Shown: positions 53,978 to 62,925 of the stretch, in pieces
How positions within the stretch are numbered: position 1 is the stretch's first letter
Layout of the letters: every line of letters starts with the position of its first letter
Origin: an uncultured Bacteroidales bacterium
Lineage (GTDB): Bacteria > Bacteroidota > Bacteroidia > Bacteroidales > UBA932
NCBI GenBank assembly: GCA_944322585.1
Contig: CALUPB010000001.1
Span: forward strand, 186,001 to 250,000
Length of the DNA stretch: 64,000 nucleotides
Direction of reading: 5' to 3'
The notes under the pieces: model-generated
What the model was told of the DNA's origin: nothing
Database searches by the model: none
The model's input: only the letters and a program-made list of their open reading frames with translations
Program-made: the position numbers and the translations under genes

Positions 53978-55668
53978 AGATTATGAAGACTACATTACTG
54001 GCTCTGTCCATCATATGCCTTGCTGCATCGCATACGGCCTATGCCCAGGACTACGTGGCCCCACCCGTGACCATCTCCCAGGACAAGGTGAAAATGGACG
54101 GGAAGCTTTACTATTCGCATGTCGTACTGGAAAAACAGACCCTGTATTCCATAAGCAAGGCATATGGAGTAAGCATGGACGATATCTATGAAGCGAATCC
54201 GTCCCTTAAGGAGACAGGCCTCAAGAAAAACGCCATCATACTGATTCCCGTGCCGGAAACCGGTGCAATGGCAGAGGGACAGGAAATCCGGGACAAGGCT
54301 GCCGGGAGGAAAGTCGCCAAGGAAGAGAAACGCCAGAACAGGAAGAACAGGAAAGACTACTTCATCCATACCGTCAAATGGTACGAAGACCTCGATGTCA
54401 TTTCCGGGAAATACGGAGTCCCGGTCGACATAATAATGGAAGTGAACGGGCTCAAGGACCGGAAGCTAAAGAAGAGACAGCAGCTCAGGATACCTACCGA
54501 CCTGCAGGCATACATGGATTCACTCAAGCCGGAGAAAGTGGAACCGAGTCCGGCAGATTCGGTATCCGCTCCGGCAGCCCCGGGAAAATTCAGCTCATCC
54601 CTGTTCAGGCCGGATGCACAGGTGAACGCCCTTCTGATGCTGCCGTTCAATGCACAGGGAGAGGAACCGAGCCGGATAAGCATGGATTTCTATTGCGGAG
54701 TGCTGCTTGCAGCCAAGGATATTGGAGAAGAAGGGGTGAATGTGGACCTTAGCGTATATGACACGTACGGGGATGTGCTTCCTGTCACGAAAGAGAGACT
54801 CGGGAAAAGCGATTTCGTCATAGGACCGCCTTCTGTCAAAGGTCTTACCGGTCTTCTGGAGATGTCCCCGGAAGAGACGTATGTCATTTCGCCTCTTGAC
54901 ACAAGGACGGCATATCTCACCGCAGAGCACGGCAATTTCATCCAGGTCCCGACGTCCACGATGCTGCAGTATGAAGACCTGCTGAAATGGATTGAGGAAG
55001 ACTGCCAGAAAACGGACAGTACGATAATAATCTACGAAAAAGGCATAAGGGACCTGCGCAAGGAAACGGAATTCAGGACAATTCTGGACAGGAGCAGGAT
55101 CAGACATTCGTCATTTTCCTACAGCATTCTCGAAGGACGGGACATACTCGACTCTCTCTGCACAAAGATGACGGCGGACGGAGTCAACAGGGTACTTGTG
55201 GCCTCAGAAAGCGAGGCATTCGTCAATGATGTGATAAGAAATCTCAATCTGTTGATACACAACAAATTCAATATAGTCCTGTATGGAGCTTCCAAAATCC
55301 GCAGCTATGAAACCGTCGATGTATCCAACCTCCATAACGCCAACCTCCATACATCGATGCCGTACTATATAGAATATGACGACCCGAAAGTCCGCGACTT
55401 TCTCATGAAATACAGGGCCCTTTACAACACGGAACCGTCCCAGATGGCATTCCAGGGTTATGACATAATGTATTATTTCACCACAATGTTCTCAAGGGAC
55501 GAAGACGACAGGCAGGAAAACATGACAGAAGACACACCCATGCTCATGTCAGACTTCCGTTTCGTACGTTCCGGGAAAGGTCTTGCAAGAAATGTCCTGC
55601 GCAGAGTCGTCTACGCACCGGACTATTCCGTAAAGGTAATCAGGCCGACAGTGCCGTCCCAGGACTGA
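53974..55668 (+). CDS. LysM protein with periplasmic binding protein-like domain
   Basis: The protein of 564 residues has a signal peptide ending HTAYAQ. Two LysM domains follow (about 45-95, YYSHVVLEKQTLYSISKAYGV; and 130-175, HTVKWYEDLDVISGKYGVP), with a basic linker. The C-terminal domain of about 350 residues (VNALLMLPFNAQGE onward) resembles type 1 periplasmic binding or receptor-ligand-binding folds. It should bind peptidoglycan. The ligand domain may have lost transport function, as no ABC genes are near. The start ATG overlaps the preceding stop (ATGA). Confidence 0.82.
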   Translation: MKIMKTTLLALSIICLAASHTAYAQDYVAPPVTISQDKVKMDGKLYYSHVVLEKQTLYSISKAYGVSMDDIYEANPSLKETGLKKNAIILIPVPETGAMAEGQEIRDKAAGRKVAKEEKRQNRKNRKDYFIHTVKWYEDLDVISGKYGVPVDIIMEVNGLKDRKLKKRQQLRIPTDLQAYMDSLKPEKVEPSPADSVSAPAAPGKFSSSLFRPDAQVNALLMLPFNAQGEEPSRISMDFYCGVLLAAKDIGEEGVNVDLSVYDTYGDVLPVTKERLGKSDFVIGPPSVKGLTGLLEMSPEETYVISPLDTRTAYLTAEHGNFIQVPTSTMLQYEDLLKWIEEDCQKTDSTIIIYEKGIRDLRKETEFRTILDRSRIRHSSFSYSILEGRDILDSLCTKMTADGVNRVLVASESEAFVNDVIRNLNLLIHNKFNIVLYGASKIRSYETVDVSNLHNANLHTSMPYYIEYDDPKVRDFLMKYRALYNTEPSQMAFQGYDIMYYFTTMFSRDEDDRQENMTEDTPMLMSDFRFVRSGKGLARNVLRRVVYAPDYSVKVIRPTVPSQD

Positions 55669-55699
55669 AACAGCAGCGGAGGAAGGACTGGTATCCAGG

Positions 55700-57379
55700 C
55701 TAAGCCAGGAGAAGCGACCGCGCATTTTCCATTGCAGCAGGAGTCACTTCCGTTCCGCTCAGCATTCGGGCCACTTCCATGATGCGCTCCTCCACCGTAA
55801 GTTTTCTGATACCGGTAGAAGTCTTTCCCGTGACCGGATCCGTATCCCTTGAAACAAGATAGTGAGCCTTCCCCTTGGCGGCTACCTGCGGAAGATGGGT
55901 TATGGCGAAGACCTGCATATTGTCACCCATACGGCATATCATGGATCCCATCCTGTCAGCCACACTGCCGGACACCCCTGTATCTATCTCATCGAACACC
56001 ATGGTCGGCATATGCGTATACCGGGCCATCATATCCTTCATACACAGCATTATCCTCGACATCTCGCCTCCGGACGCACATTGTGACAGCTCCACCGGAT
56101 TGCGTCCTGTGGACGAAAAGAGGAATCTGACTCCGTCTTTCCCGGCCGATGACACCGGCACATCATGCAGCTCCACATCGAATACCGCATACGGAAGCTC
56201 AAGATAACGTATGGAATCACATATGGCCGCAGCAAGGGCAGGAGCAGCCTCCGCCCTCCTTGCATGGAGAGCTTCAGCGGCTTCATCGAGTTCTTTTTCC
56301 GCATCCCGGAGTCCAGCCCCGAGTTCATGACGCCTTTCCTGAAGCGCTGAAGAATCATGAAGGGTTTCCTTGAGATTTTCCCTTTCGCGTATCAGCCCCT
56401 GCACATCCCGGCAGGAGAATTTCTGCATAAGTCCGTACAGAAGCGAAAGCCTCGCTTCCACTTCCCCGAGTCTCTCCTGCGAAAGTTCCGTACCGGCATT
56501 GAGAGCGGAAATTTCAGAGAGTATATCTTCCAGTTCCAGTCTGACCGAAACAAGCCTGTCCGCAAGCGTCGAAACGGAAGGGATATAATGTGCAATCCTG
56601 CCGAGCCTCCTTTCTCCGTCACGGAGCATGGCATCGGCGGAAAGCCTTCCGTCCGACTCATCCTCTCCTGCGAACATCGACTCTACTGCTGTCAGAGCGG
56701 TCTTTATCTCTTCAGCATTGGCAAGCTGCCTCTGCTCGGCCTCGAGACTTTCAAGTTCACCCTCCTTTAGAGAAGCGGACTCAAGTTGCGAATATCTCGC
56801 CTCGTCATAATCCCTTTCGCCTTCAATTCTTGCTATCCTGGCATCAAGCTGCTCCAGTTCAGTCTTCAGGGAAGTGTATCTTCTCCATGCCGCGGAACAC
56901 TTTTCCGCGAGTTCTCCTGCCCCTGCAAAATGGTCGAGGACAGCGAGCTGGAACTGTCTGTCGGAAAGAAGGAGTGTCTGGTGCTGGGAATGGATGTCGA
57001 CAAGCTGTGAAGAAAGGGCGGACAGTACCCCTACCGATACTGGACAGTCGTTGGCAAAGGCACGGGAACGGCCCGTCCTGCTTACGACCCGCCTCAGAAT
57101 GAGATGCCCTCCGTCCCAGTCTACATCATTGTCCTCGAGTATCCGTCTGACTGCGCTGTCAGAAGACGGTATCCCGAATTCGGCCTCGACCACACAGTTG
57201 TCGGCCGACTCCCCTACCATCCGGACATCAGCCTTGGCTCCGAGAACCAAGGCCACCGACCCGAGAAGTATGGACTTTCCGGCTCCAGTCTGTCCCGTAA
57301 TGATAACAAGACCCTCCGGAAATTCTATATCCAGAGAGTCTATCAGAACATAATTCTTGACATGGAGCCGTCTGAGCAT
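55700..57379 (-). CDS. recN: DNA repair protein RecN
   Basis: The 559-residue SMC-like protein has Walker A in ITGQTGAGKSILLGSVALVLG, a central coiled-coil region, and a C-terminal ATPase half with ASGGEMSRIMLCMK (signature), MVFDEIDTGVSG (Walker B) and ITHLPQVAAKG. It acts in double-strand break repair. It follows rpoZ by 5 bases on the minus strand, an order seen in Bacteroidetes. Confidence 0.95.
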   Translation of the reverse strand: MLRRLHVKNYVLIDSLDIEFPEGLVIITGQTGAGKSILLGSVALVLGAKADVRMVGESADNCVVEAEFGIPSSDSAVRRILEDNDVDWDGGHLILRRVVSRTGRSRAFANDCPVSVGVLSALSSQLVDIHSQHQTLLLSDRQFQLAVLDHFAGAGELAEKCSAAWRRYTSLKTELEQLDARIARIEGERDYDEARYSQLESASLKEGELESLEAEQRQLANAEEIKTALTAVESMFAGEDESDGRLSADAMLRDGERRLGRIAHYIPSVSTLADRLVSVRLELEDILSEISALNAGTELSQERLGEVEARLSLLYGLMQKFSCRDVQGLIRERENLKETLHDSSALQERRHELGAGLRDAEKELDEAAEALHARRAEAAPALAAAICDSIRYLELPYAVFDVELHDVPVSSAGKDGVRFLFSSTGRNPVELSQCASGGEMSRIMLCMKDMMARYTHMPTMVFDEIDTGVSGSVADRMGSMICRMGDNMQVFAITHLPQVAAKGKAHYLVSRDTDPVTGKTSTGIRKLTVEERIMEVARMLSGTEVTPAAMENARSLLLA

Positions 57380-57384
57380 AAGAC

Positions 57385-57711
57385 TTACTCCTTGTTGTCC
57401 TCCTTGGCCATTCTGTAGAATATTTCTCCGTCCTCAAACTCGGATATGGCCACGAGGGCTGGTTTAGGCTGTCTTTCGTAATATTTCGATATCTCTATCT
57501 GTTCCCTGTTCTCGAACACTTCCTCCATTGTGTCACGGTCGTTCTTGAAATCCTCGAGCTTCTTCGTAAGCTCCTTCTTCTCCGCGATGGCTATCTGATT
57601 CGCCCTTTTTGCAAGGATAACCACGGTCTCATAGATATTGTGGGTAGGTTCTGCCAGGTAACACAGATCCCTGGTGATGGTGTTTACAGGTATTTTCTTT
57701 GAATTTGCCAT
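57385..57711 (-). CDS. rpoZ: RNA polymerase omega subunit (Rpb6-type)
   Basis: The 108-residue protein shows NIYETVVILAKRANQIA, the omega/Rpb6 core helix. An insertion-rich middle part (LTKKLEDFKNDRDTMEEVFENREQIEISKYYE) follows, and then KPALVAISEFEDGEIFYR. This extended form is the usual omega in Bacteroidetes. It stabilises the beta' subunit. It lies between bamD and recN. Confidence 0.88.
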   Translation of the reverse strand: MANSKKIPVNTITRDLCYLAEPTHNIYETVVILAKRANQIAIAEKKELTKKLEDFKNDRDTMEEVFENREQIEISKYYERQPKPALVAISEFEDGEIFYRMAKEDNKE

Positions 57712-57812
57712 AGCTGTCTTTGATTTTATCAGTTACGGACACCGGCATACGGTCAGGGCCGCACATTTCCGGATGTCCTCATTCTATTATACACCCGATT
57801 CGGATACGGGTT

Positions 57813-58742
57813 TCAATTTTTTTTACGTCTTTCCTCCGCCTTTTTCTTTTTCGCCTGCTGTTTCAAGGCCTTTTCCATCTCCTTGCGCTCCTTGGCGAAG
57901 GCCTTCTCCTTCATGTCGATATCGGCATCTATGACAGCCTCCCTTCCGAGAGCACGCTGCGCCCTCTTGTAAAGCACATCCAGTTCCTTTCTATAAGGAG
58001 AATCCGGCATCTCGCCGATAAAGTTCAGATAATCATCGATGAATACAAGATATCTTTCCTTCTGCTTGCCCAGAACGGAAAGGCGGGCATACTTGTACGA
58101 AGCCATGGCCGTATAATAGAGGATTTCCTCCCGGAACATATTCTCTGAATTGTCCTTGAGCACATTCCTGAAGGCTACCCTTGCCGCCAGATAGTCCTCC
58201 ATATGGTAATAAAGCCTTGCCGCCTCGAAAGCCTTGGTATCAAGCCTTGACTGAAGATCCTGCATCATATCGGCGCATGATGCGATATGGGTGGAATTGG
58301 GATATTCCTGCATATACTGGGATATGGCCTCCATAGCCCTGTATGTAGGAGCCTGGTCCAGCTCATATCTGTATGTGGAACGGTAGAGACAGTCCAGCCG
58401 CAGGTATCTCGCTTCGGATGAGAACGGACTCCTCGGATAGTTCTCCACGAAACTGCTGAAATTGGTCTCGGCAGTATAATAGTCCCTGAAACGGTAATTG
58501 CTCAGTCCCCAGTAATACTGCACCGTGTCGTCACGCTCGGTTCCGCTCGTAAGCACAGACAGTGACTCGAACATGGCCGCCGCCTTGGAATATTTCCCGT
58601 CATTGAAATATGCAAAAGCCGCCTCGTACTTCAAATCGGCGTCATTACTGTTAAGAAGAGCCTCATACTGGGACTTGCACGACGTGAAACCTGCCACGAC
58701 AATGCCTGCGACTAAAATAATTCTTGCAACCTTCATCATCAA
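57813..58742 (-). CDS. bamD: Outer-membrane protein assembly factor BamD
   Basis: The 309-residue lipoprotein has a signal ending in lipobox GFTSC. Tetratricopeptide-type repeats follow (FAYFNDGKYSKAAAMFESL, YYTAETNFSSFVENYPRSPFSSEARY, ISQYMQEYPNST), as in BamD/YfiO. The C-terminus is a highly basic Lys-rich tail. It is the essential lipoprotein partner of BamA, encoded at 47090. It lies 2 bases downstream of trxB. The initiating Met may be either of the first three. Confidence 0.92.
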   Translation of the reverse strand: MMMKVARIILVAGIVVAGFTSCKSQYEALLNSNDADLKYEAAFAYFNDGKYSKAAAMFESLSVLTSGTERDDTVQYYWGLSNYRFRDYYTAETNFSSFVENYPRSPFSSEARYLRLDCLYRSTYRYELDQAPTYRAMEAISQYMQEYPNSTHIASCADMMQDLQSRLDTKAFEAARLYYHMEDYLAARVAFRNVLKDNSENMFREEILYYTAMASYKYARLSVLGKQKERYLVFIDDYLNFIGEMPDSPYRKELDVLYKRAQRALGREAVIDADIDMKEKAFAKERKEMEKALKQQAKKKKAEERRKKN

Positions 58743-58744
58743 TA

Positions 58745-59686
58745 CTAATTCTGTTTAAGAGATGTGAGATATTTCTCCGCATCCATTGCGGCACGGCATC
58801 CCGACGCAGCAGCAGTCACCGCCTGTCTGTAGAGAGGATCCTGTACGTCTCCGGCGGCAAAGACCCCTTCGACATTCGTCCTTGAAGTCTTGCCTTCAGT
58901 GATGATATATCCCTCACTGTCAACATTCACCCAACGGCTGAAAAGCTCCGAATTGGGATGGTGGCCTATGGCCAGGAAAAAACCGTCCACGGCTATATCA
59001 AATATCCGGCCATCCTTTCCGGCGATACGGACTCCAGTCACACCGGAGTTGTCCCCCAGGACCTCCTGCGTACTGCAGTTCCACAGAATTTCTATATTCG
59101 GAGTATTCTTCACCCTGTCCTGCATCGCCTCCGACGCCCTCAGCACATCACGGCGGACAATCATATAGACCTTGCGGCATATTCCGGCAAGATAGCCCGC
59201 CTCCTCGCATGCGGTATCGCCTCCGCCTACGACAGCCACATCTTTACCGCGGTAGAAAAACCCGTCACACGTGGCACAGGCCGACACTCCCATACCCTTG
59301 AACTTTTCCTCGGAAGGCAACCCGAGATACTTTGCAGATGCACCGGTAGCTATTATGACCGTTTCGGCGGAAATTTCCTTCTCCCCGTCCGCTACGACCG
59401 CGAAAGGCCTGACGGACAAGTCCGCCGAGGTGACAGTCCCTGTCCTGACATCCGCACCGAGACGTACCGCCTGGGAGCGCATCGTATCCATCAGATCCTG
59501 TCCCGCAATACCGTCCCTGAAACCGGGCCAGTTCTCCACGTCCGTAGTCGTGGTGAGCTGGCCTCCGGGCTGTATCCCCTCATACAGCACCGGGGACAGA
59601 CCGGCTCTTGCTGCATATATTGCAGCCGTATATCCGGCAGGGCCTCCGCCTATGATCAGACACCTGATTTGTTCCATATAATCCAC
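58745..59686 (-). CDS. trxB: Thioredoxin reductase
   Basis: The 313-residue flavoprotein has the FAD motif IIGGGPAGYTAAIYAARAGL, the redox-active CATC in SACATCDGFFYRG, the NADPH motif VVGGGDTACEEAGYLA, and the C-terminal VFAAGDVQDPLYRQAVTAAASG. It reduces thioredoxin with NADPH. A -7 box TATCTTTG (59758 to 59751 on the minus strand) lies about 65 bases upstream, partly separating it from the SDR gene. Confidence 0.95.
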   Translation of the reverse strand: MDYMEQIRCLIIGGGPAGYTAAIYAARAGLSPVLYEGIQPGGQLTTTTDVENWPGFRDGIAGQDLMDTMRSQAVRLGADVRTGTVTSADLSVRPFAVVADGEKEISAETVIIATGASAKYLGLPSEEKFKGMGVSACATCDGFFYRGKDVAVVGGGDTACEEAGYLAGICRKVYMIVRRDVLRASEAMQDRVKNTPNIEILWNCSTQEVLGDNSGVTGVRIAGKDGRIFDIAVDGFFLAIGHHPNSELFSRWVNVDSEGYIITEGKTSRTNVEGVFAAGDVQDPLYRQAVTAAASGCRAAMDAEKYLTSLKQN

Positions 59687-59767
59687 GTTATTTCACGCCG
59701 GAGACCGGACAGGCCCTTCAGCCTGACCCGAATCAGCGCTTGTCAACCTGCAAAGATAAGAATTTTC

Positions 59768-60619
59768 TCACACATCCATCATGAGATAGCGTCCGAATTT
59801 CTTCAGAAGCCATGAAAGGACACAATCGGGCAGGATAACGATAAAAGGCAGGAATATCCTGTTGACAAGCCCGGGCATGGTTCCCCTGCGTCTGCGGAAC
59901 ATGGCCGATAAGGCCCTGTCGGTAGCCCTGTCAGCGGATATCATTACTCCCAGATTACGGGCCAGTCTCCTGAGATGAGGCTTCAGGGGAATCAACGGAG
60001 TGTCGACAGCCCCGAAATATGCGTTCGTGACACTCACGCCGGTACCTCTGCACTCTACCCTCAACGAACGGGAAAACCCTTTGACAAAACGTTTCGTATT
60101 GCCGTACATCCCTATGGCCGGCCAGTCCATCCATGCCGCTAAAGAAGACACGTTCAACACATACCCCCTGCCTCTGGCAATCATTCCCGGGACGAACTCC
60201 CTGCACAGCATCAGAGGTGTATAATTATGAAGCATCATCATCAGGGACAAGGCCCTGCGGGAAGTATCGCATATCTTCTGACAATACATTATCCCGGCAT
60301 TGTTGACCAGGACCTCCACATCGCAGCCTGCGGCAAACCCCGCCACTTCAGATGCAGCTTCCATACGGGACAGGTCGCAAGGGAATGTCCTGACATCAAA
60401 GGGGATGGAGTCATTTCCCGCAGAGGGGACCGAGTCTCCGCCCATTATCTCCCCCCTTATCTCTTCCGCCGTCTCTTCCAGACGTTCCGCAGCGATATCC
60501 ACCAGTATCAGATTATATCCGGCTCCGGCAAGCTTGTGTGCATACAGCCTGCCCATTCCTGATGCCGCCCCCGTTACAAGAGCGTAAGCCCTGAATCTTC
60601 CGTCGTCTTGCTTTTTCAT
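59768..60619 (-). CDS. Short-chain dehydrogenase/reductase
   Basis: The 283-residue SDR has the TGAASGMGRLYA cofactor motif, VLVNNAGIMY, and a catalytic Tyr-Lys in GMYGNTKRFVKGFSRSL with Ser in VSSLAAW. The C-terminal 60 residues are hydrophobic and basic, suggesting membrane association. The ATG at 60619 is preferred, because a minus-strand -7 box (TATTTTTG, 60647 to 60640) lies just upstream and the in-frame ATG at 60745 would lie before it. Substrate is unknown. Confidence 0.85.
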   Translation of the reverse strand: MKKQDDGRFRAYALVTGAASGMGRLYAHKLAGAGYNLILVDIAAERLEETAEEIRGEIMGGDSVPSAGNDSIPFDVRTFPCDLSRMEAASEVAGFAAGCDVEVLVNNAGIMYCQKICDTSRRALSLMMMLHNYTPLMLCREFVPGMIARGRGYVLNVSSLAAWMDWPAIGMYGNTKRFVKGFSRSLRVECRGTGVSVTNAYFGAVDTPLIPLKPHLRRLARNLGVMISADRATDRALSAMFRRRRGTMPGLVNRIFLPFIVILPDCVLSWLLKKFGRYLMMDV

Positions 60620-60751
60620 ATGGAATACAAATTGTCGCGCAAAAATAATATTTTTCCGGATTAATACACCGTTCGAGACGCTGATTTCCATAGACGCCAG
60701 CACGGCCTGCCGGGGAATCCGCATATCCAATTTTGAATAATTCAATATTAT

Positions 60752-60782
60752 TTTGTATTACGCGATAATTTGTGTAATTTTG
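60752..60782 (+). promoter_or_regulatory. Promoter and possible operator of the Fur-family gene
   Basis: TTTG at 60752-60755, a 19-base spacer and TAATTTTG at 60775-60782 match the Bacteroidetes consensus. A 13-base palindrome TTGAATAATTCAA at 60733-60745 lies just upstream and could be the binding site of the encoded repressor (inference). The leader of about 140 bases has stems CTTTCGC-AAT-GCGAAAG at 60805-60821 and CCTCTC-CGG-GAGAGG at 60859-60873. Confidence 0.6.
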
Positions 60783-60930
60783 CAGCCTGTTTTTCATCAT
60801 TTAACTTTCGCAATGCGAAAGACCTTGTGACAGAGACTTTCAGACTGACGGCAAGTCACCTCTCCGGGAGAGGGTATGCGGACGGGAGATAACATGGAAA
60901 ACATTTGCGGAACTTGAGTTTGACTATCAG

Positions 60931-61395
60931 ATGCCAGGCAACAATACAAAGACAATGGACATAGGGCAGTTCAAGACAGCCCTGAAAAGACATGCACTTA
61001 AAGCCACCCCGCAGCGTATAGCTGTCCACGAGGCAATGCTCAGCCTCGGACACGCTTCGGCGGACATGGTGACAGAAACCATCAGACAGACCAGCGGGAC
61101 CAATGTCACCGTGGCTTCAGTCTACAATATACTCACCCAGCTTTCCGAAATAGGGATATACCGGCACCGCATGAGTGCCAACAACAAGATGTATTTCGAT
61201 GTCAACACGTTCAGGCACATCCATATATATGACTGTGAGAACCACTGCTACCGGGATCTGGTCGATGACGGCCTGATGGATCTCATCGAGGCCCATCTCG
61301 GACGCAGGAAATTCCGAGGCTTCAGGATTGAGGATATCGATATCCAGCTGATAGGCCGCCCTACCAGGAGAAAGCTCCCTGTCAGGAAAGGCTGA
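60931..61395 (+). CDS. Fur-family transcriptional regulator
   Basis: The 154-residue protein has the Fur winged helix (LKRHALKATPQRIAVHEAML, then VTVASVYNILTQLSEIGIYRH). A dimerisation domain follows with FRHIHIYDCENHCYRDL, where Fur and PerR have the H-x-H and CxxC metal sites. The cysteines here are spaced CENHC rather than CxxC, and the C-terminal CxxC is absent. The sensed metal or oxidant therefore cannot be assigned. Its 3' end overlaps that of the convergent cstA gene by 14 bases. Confidence 0.87.
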   Translation: MPGNNTKTMDIGQFKTALKRHALKATPQRIAVHEAMLSLGHASADMVTETIRQTSGTNVTVASVYNILTQLSEIGIYRHRMSANNKMYFDVNTFRHIHIYDCENHCYRDLVDDGLMDLIEAHLGRRKFRGFRIEDIDIQLIGRPTRRKLPVRKG

Positions 61396-62857
61396 CCTTT
61401 GCCGCCTGTCTCCCTTTAACGATACAGAAGACAAACAGGGCAAGAGCCACCGCCGCTCCTGCCGCATATCCGATAACCGGAGCCAGATGCAGACCTCCAG
61501 CCCTGTATGGAGCGATAAAGAAATAGCTTACACATACGAACGAAATGAAAGTAGCCGGTATGGAGGTCATCCAGTGCGGCTTGCGCTCTCCGACAAGGTA
61601 TGCCGACGCCGTCCATAGCACGACGGCCGCAAGAAGCTGGTTGCATATCCCCACATACTGCCAGATGGTGGAGAAGTCAACCATACAGCAGAAATACGCC
61701 ACCGCGAACACCGGCACACAGATGACGAGCCGCCTGGCAATCTTCGTCTGGTCGTACTTCGTCAGATCCGCAATAGTAAGCCGCAGACTTCTGAAAGCCG
61801 TATCCCCGGATGTTATGGGACATACAATCACACCCAATATGGCTATTACAGCCCCGAACTGTCCGAGCCAGCTCTTGCATATCATGTCGACCGCGACCGC
61901 AGGCGTCACCTTGGTGAGCACACCGTCTATCATTATCCCCTCCGTTGCCGCCCTGTTAAGGCCTTCAGGACCGCCGAAGAACGATATGGCCGCAGCCGCC
62001 CATATCATCGCCACAATCCCTTCCGTTATCATTGCCCCGTAAAACACCGGACGTCCGTACTTCTCATTCTTGAGACATCTGGACATCAGAGGTGACTGGG
62101 TGGAATGGAATCCTGATATGGCTCCGCATGAAATGACCACGAACAACATCGGTATCAGGACATTGTTCTGCGGATCCGAATGGAAATTACGGAACGAAGA
62201 CCATGTCATCTCCTCCATCACAACGGTCCCCCGCACATCCCCCACTACGAGAGCGCCGAATATTCCCACCGCCATGAACAGGAGCACGGCCCCGAACAGA
62301 GGATAGACTGATCCTATTATCTTGTCTATGGGAAGAAGAGTGGCAAGTATATAATAGATGAATACAATGTACAGCCATATGCTCTTGTCCCATCCGGTCA
62401 GAGTCTGCAGCAGGTCGGCCGGTCCTGTAACGAAGGAAACGCCTACGGCAAGCAGAAGAAAACACACAAGGATGATCAAGGCTTTCTTCACTCCCGGCCC
62501 CAGATAGCGGCCCACAAGATCAGGCATGTTCACCCCTCCGTTCCTCATGGACAGCATCCCGGAGAAATAGTCATGGACAGCACCCATGAAAATACAGCCG
62601 ATCACAATCCAGAGATAGGCCATGGGACCATATGCAGCACCCATTATGGCACCGAATACGGGCCCCAGTCCAGCTATATTAAGAAACTGTATCACAAACA
62701 CTTTCCACGTCGGAAGCGGGATATAGTCAACGCCGTCGGACTTGGATACGGCCGGTGTCTCACGGTTCCTGTCCGCTCCGAAGAACCTGTCCACGAATTT
62801 TCCGTACACGAAAAAACCGGCCACAAGAGCCAGAATACAGAGAAGAAATGTAACCAT
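61382..62857 (-). CDS. cstA: Carbon starvation protein CstA (pyruvate/peptide transporter family)
   Basis: The 491-residue polytopic membrane protein has the CstA signatures FVIQFLNIAGLGPVFGAIMGA, GAVHDYFSGMLSMRNGG and ITSGDTAFRSLRLTIAD, with about 13-14 membrane spans. It is shorter than E. coli CstA (about 700 residues), as are most Bacteroidetes forms. Members import pyruvate or peptides under carbon limitation. Confidence 0.92.
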   Translation of the reverse strand: MVTFLLCILALVAGFFVYGKFVDRFFGADRNRETPAVSKSDGVDYIPLPTWKVFVIQFLNIAGLGPVFGAIMGAAYGPMAYLWIVIGCIFMGAVHDYFSGMLSMRNGGVNMPDLVGRYLGPGVKKALIILVCFLLLAVGVSFVTGPADLLQTLTGWDKSIWLYIVFIYYILATLLPIDKIIGSVYPLFGAVLLFMAVGIFGALVVGDVRGTVVMEEMTWSSFRNFHSDPQNNVLIPMLFVVISCGAISGFHSTQSPLMSRCLKNEKYGRPVFYGAMITEGIVAMIWAAAAISFFGGPEGLNRAATEGIMIDGVLTKVTPAVAVDMICKSWLGQFGAVIAILGVIVCPITSGDTAFRSLRLTIADLTKYDQTKIARRLVICVPVFAVAYFCCMVDFSTIWQYVGICNQLLAAVVLWTASAYLVGERKPHWMTSIPATFISFVCVSYFFIAPYRAGGLHLAPVIGYAAGAAVALALFVFCIVKGRQAAKVSLS

Positions 62858-62925
62858 AACCGCACATTTATTTCAACGGCAAATATACTTTTATTATTTT
62901 TGTCATCAAATAATTTTCCGCGGAT

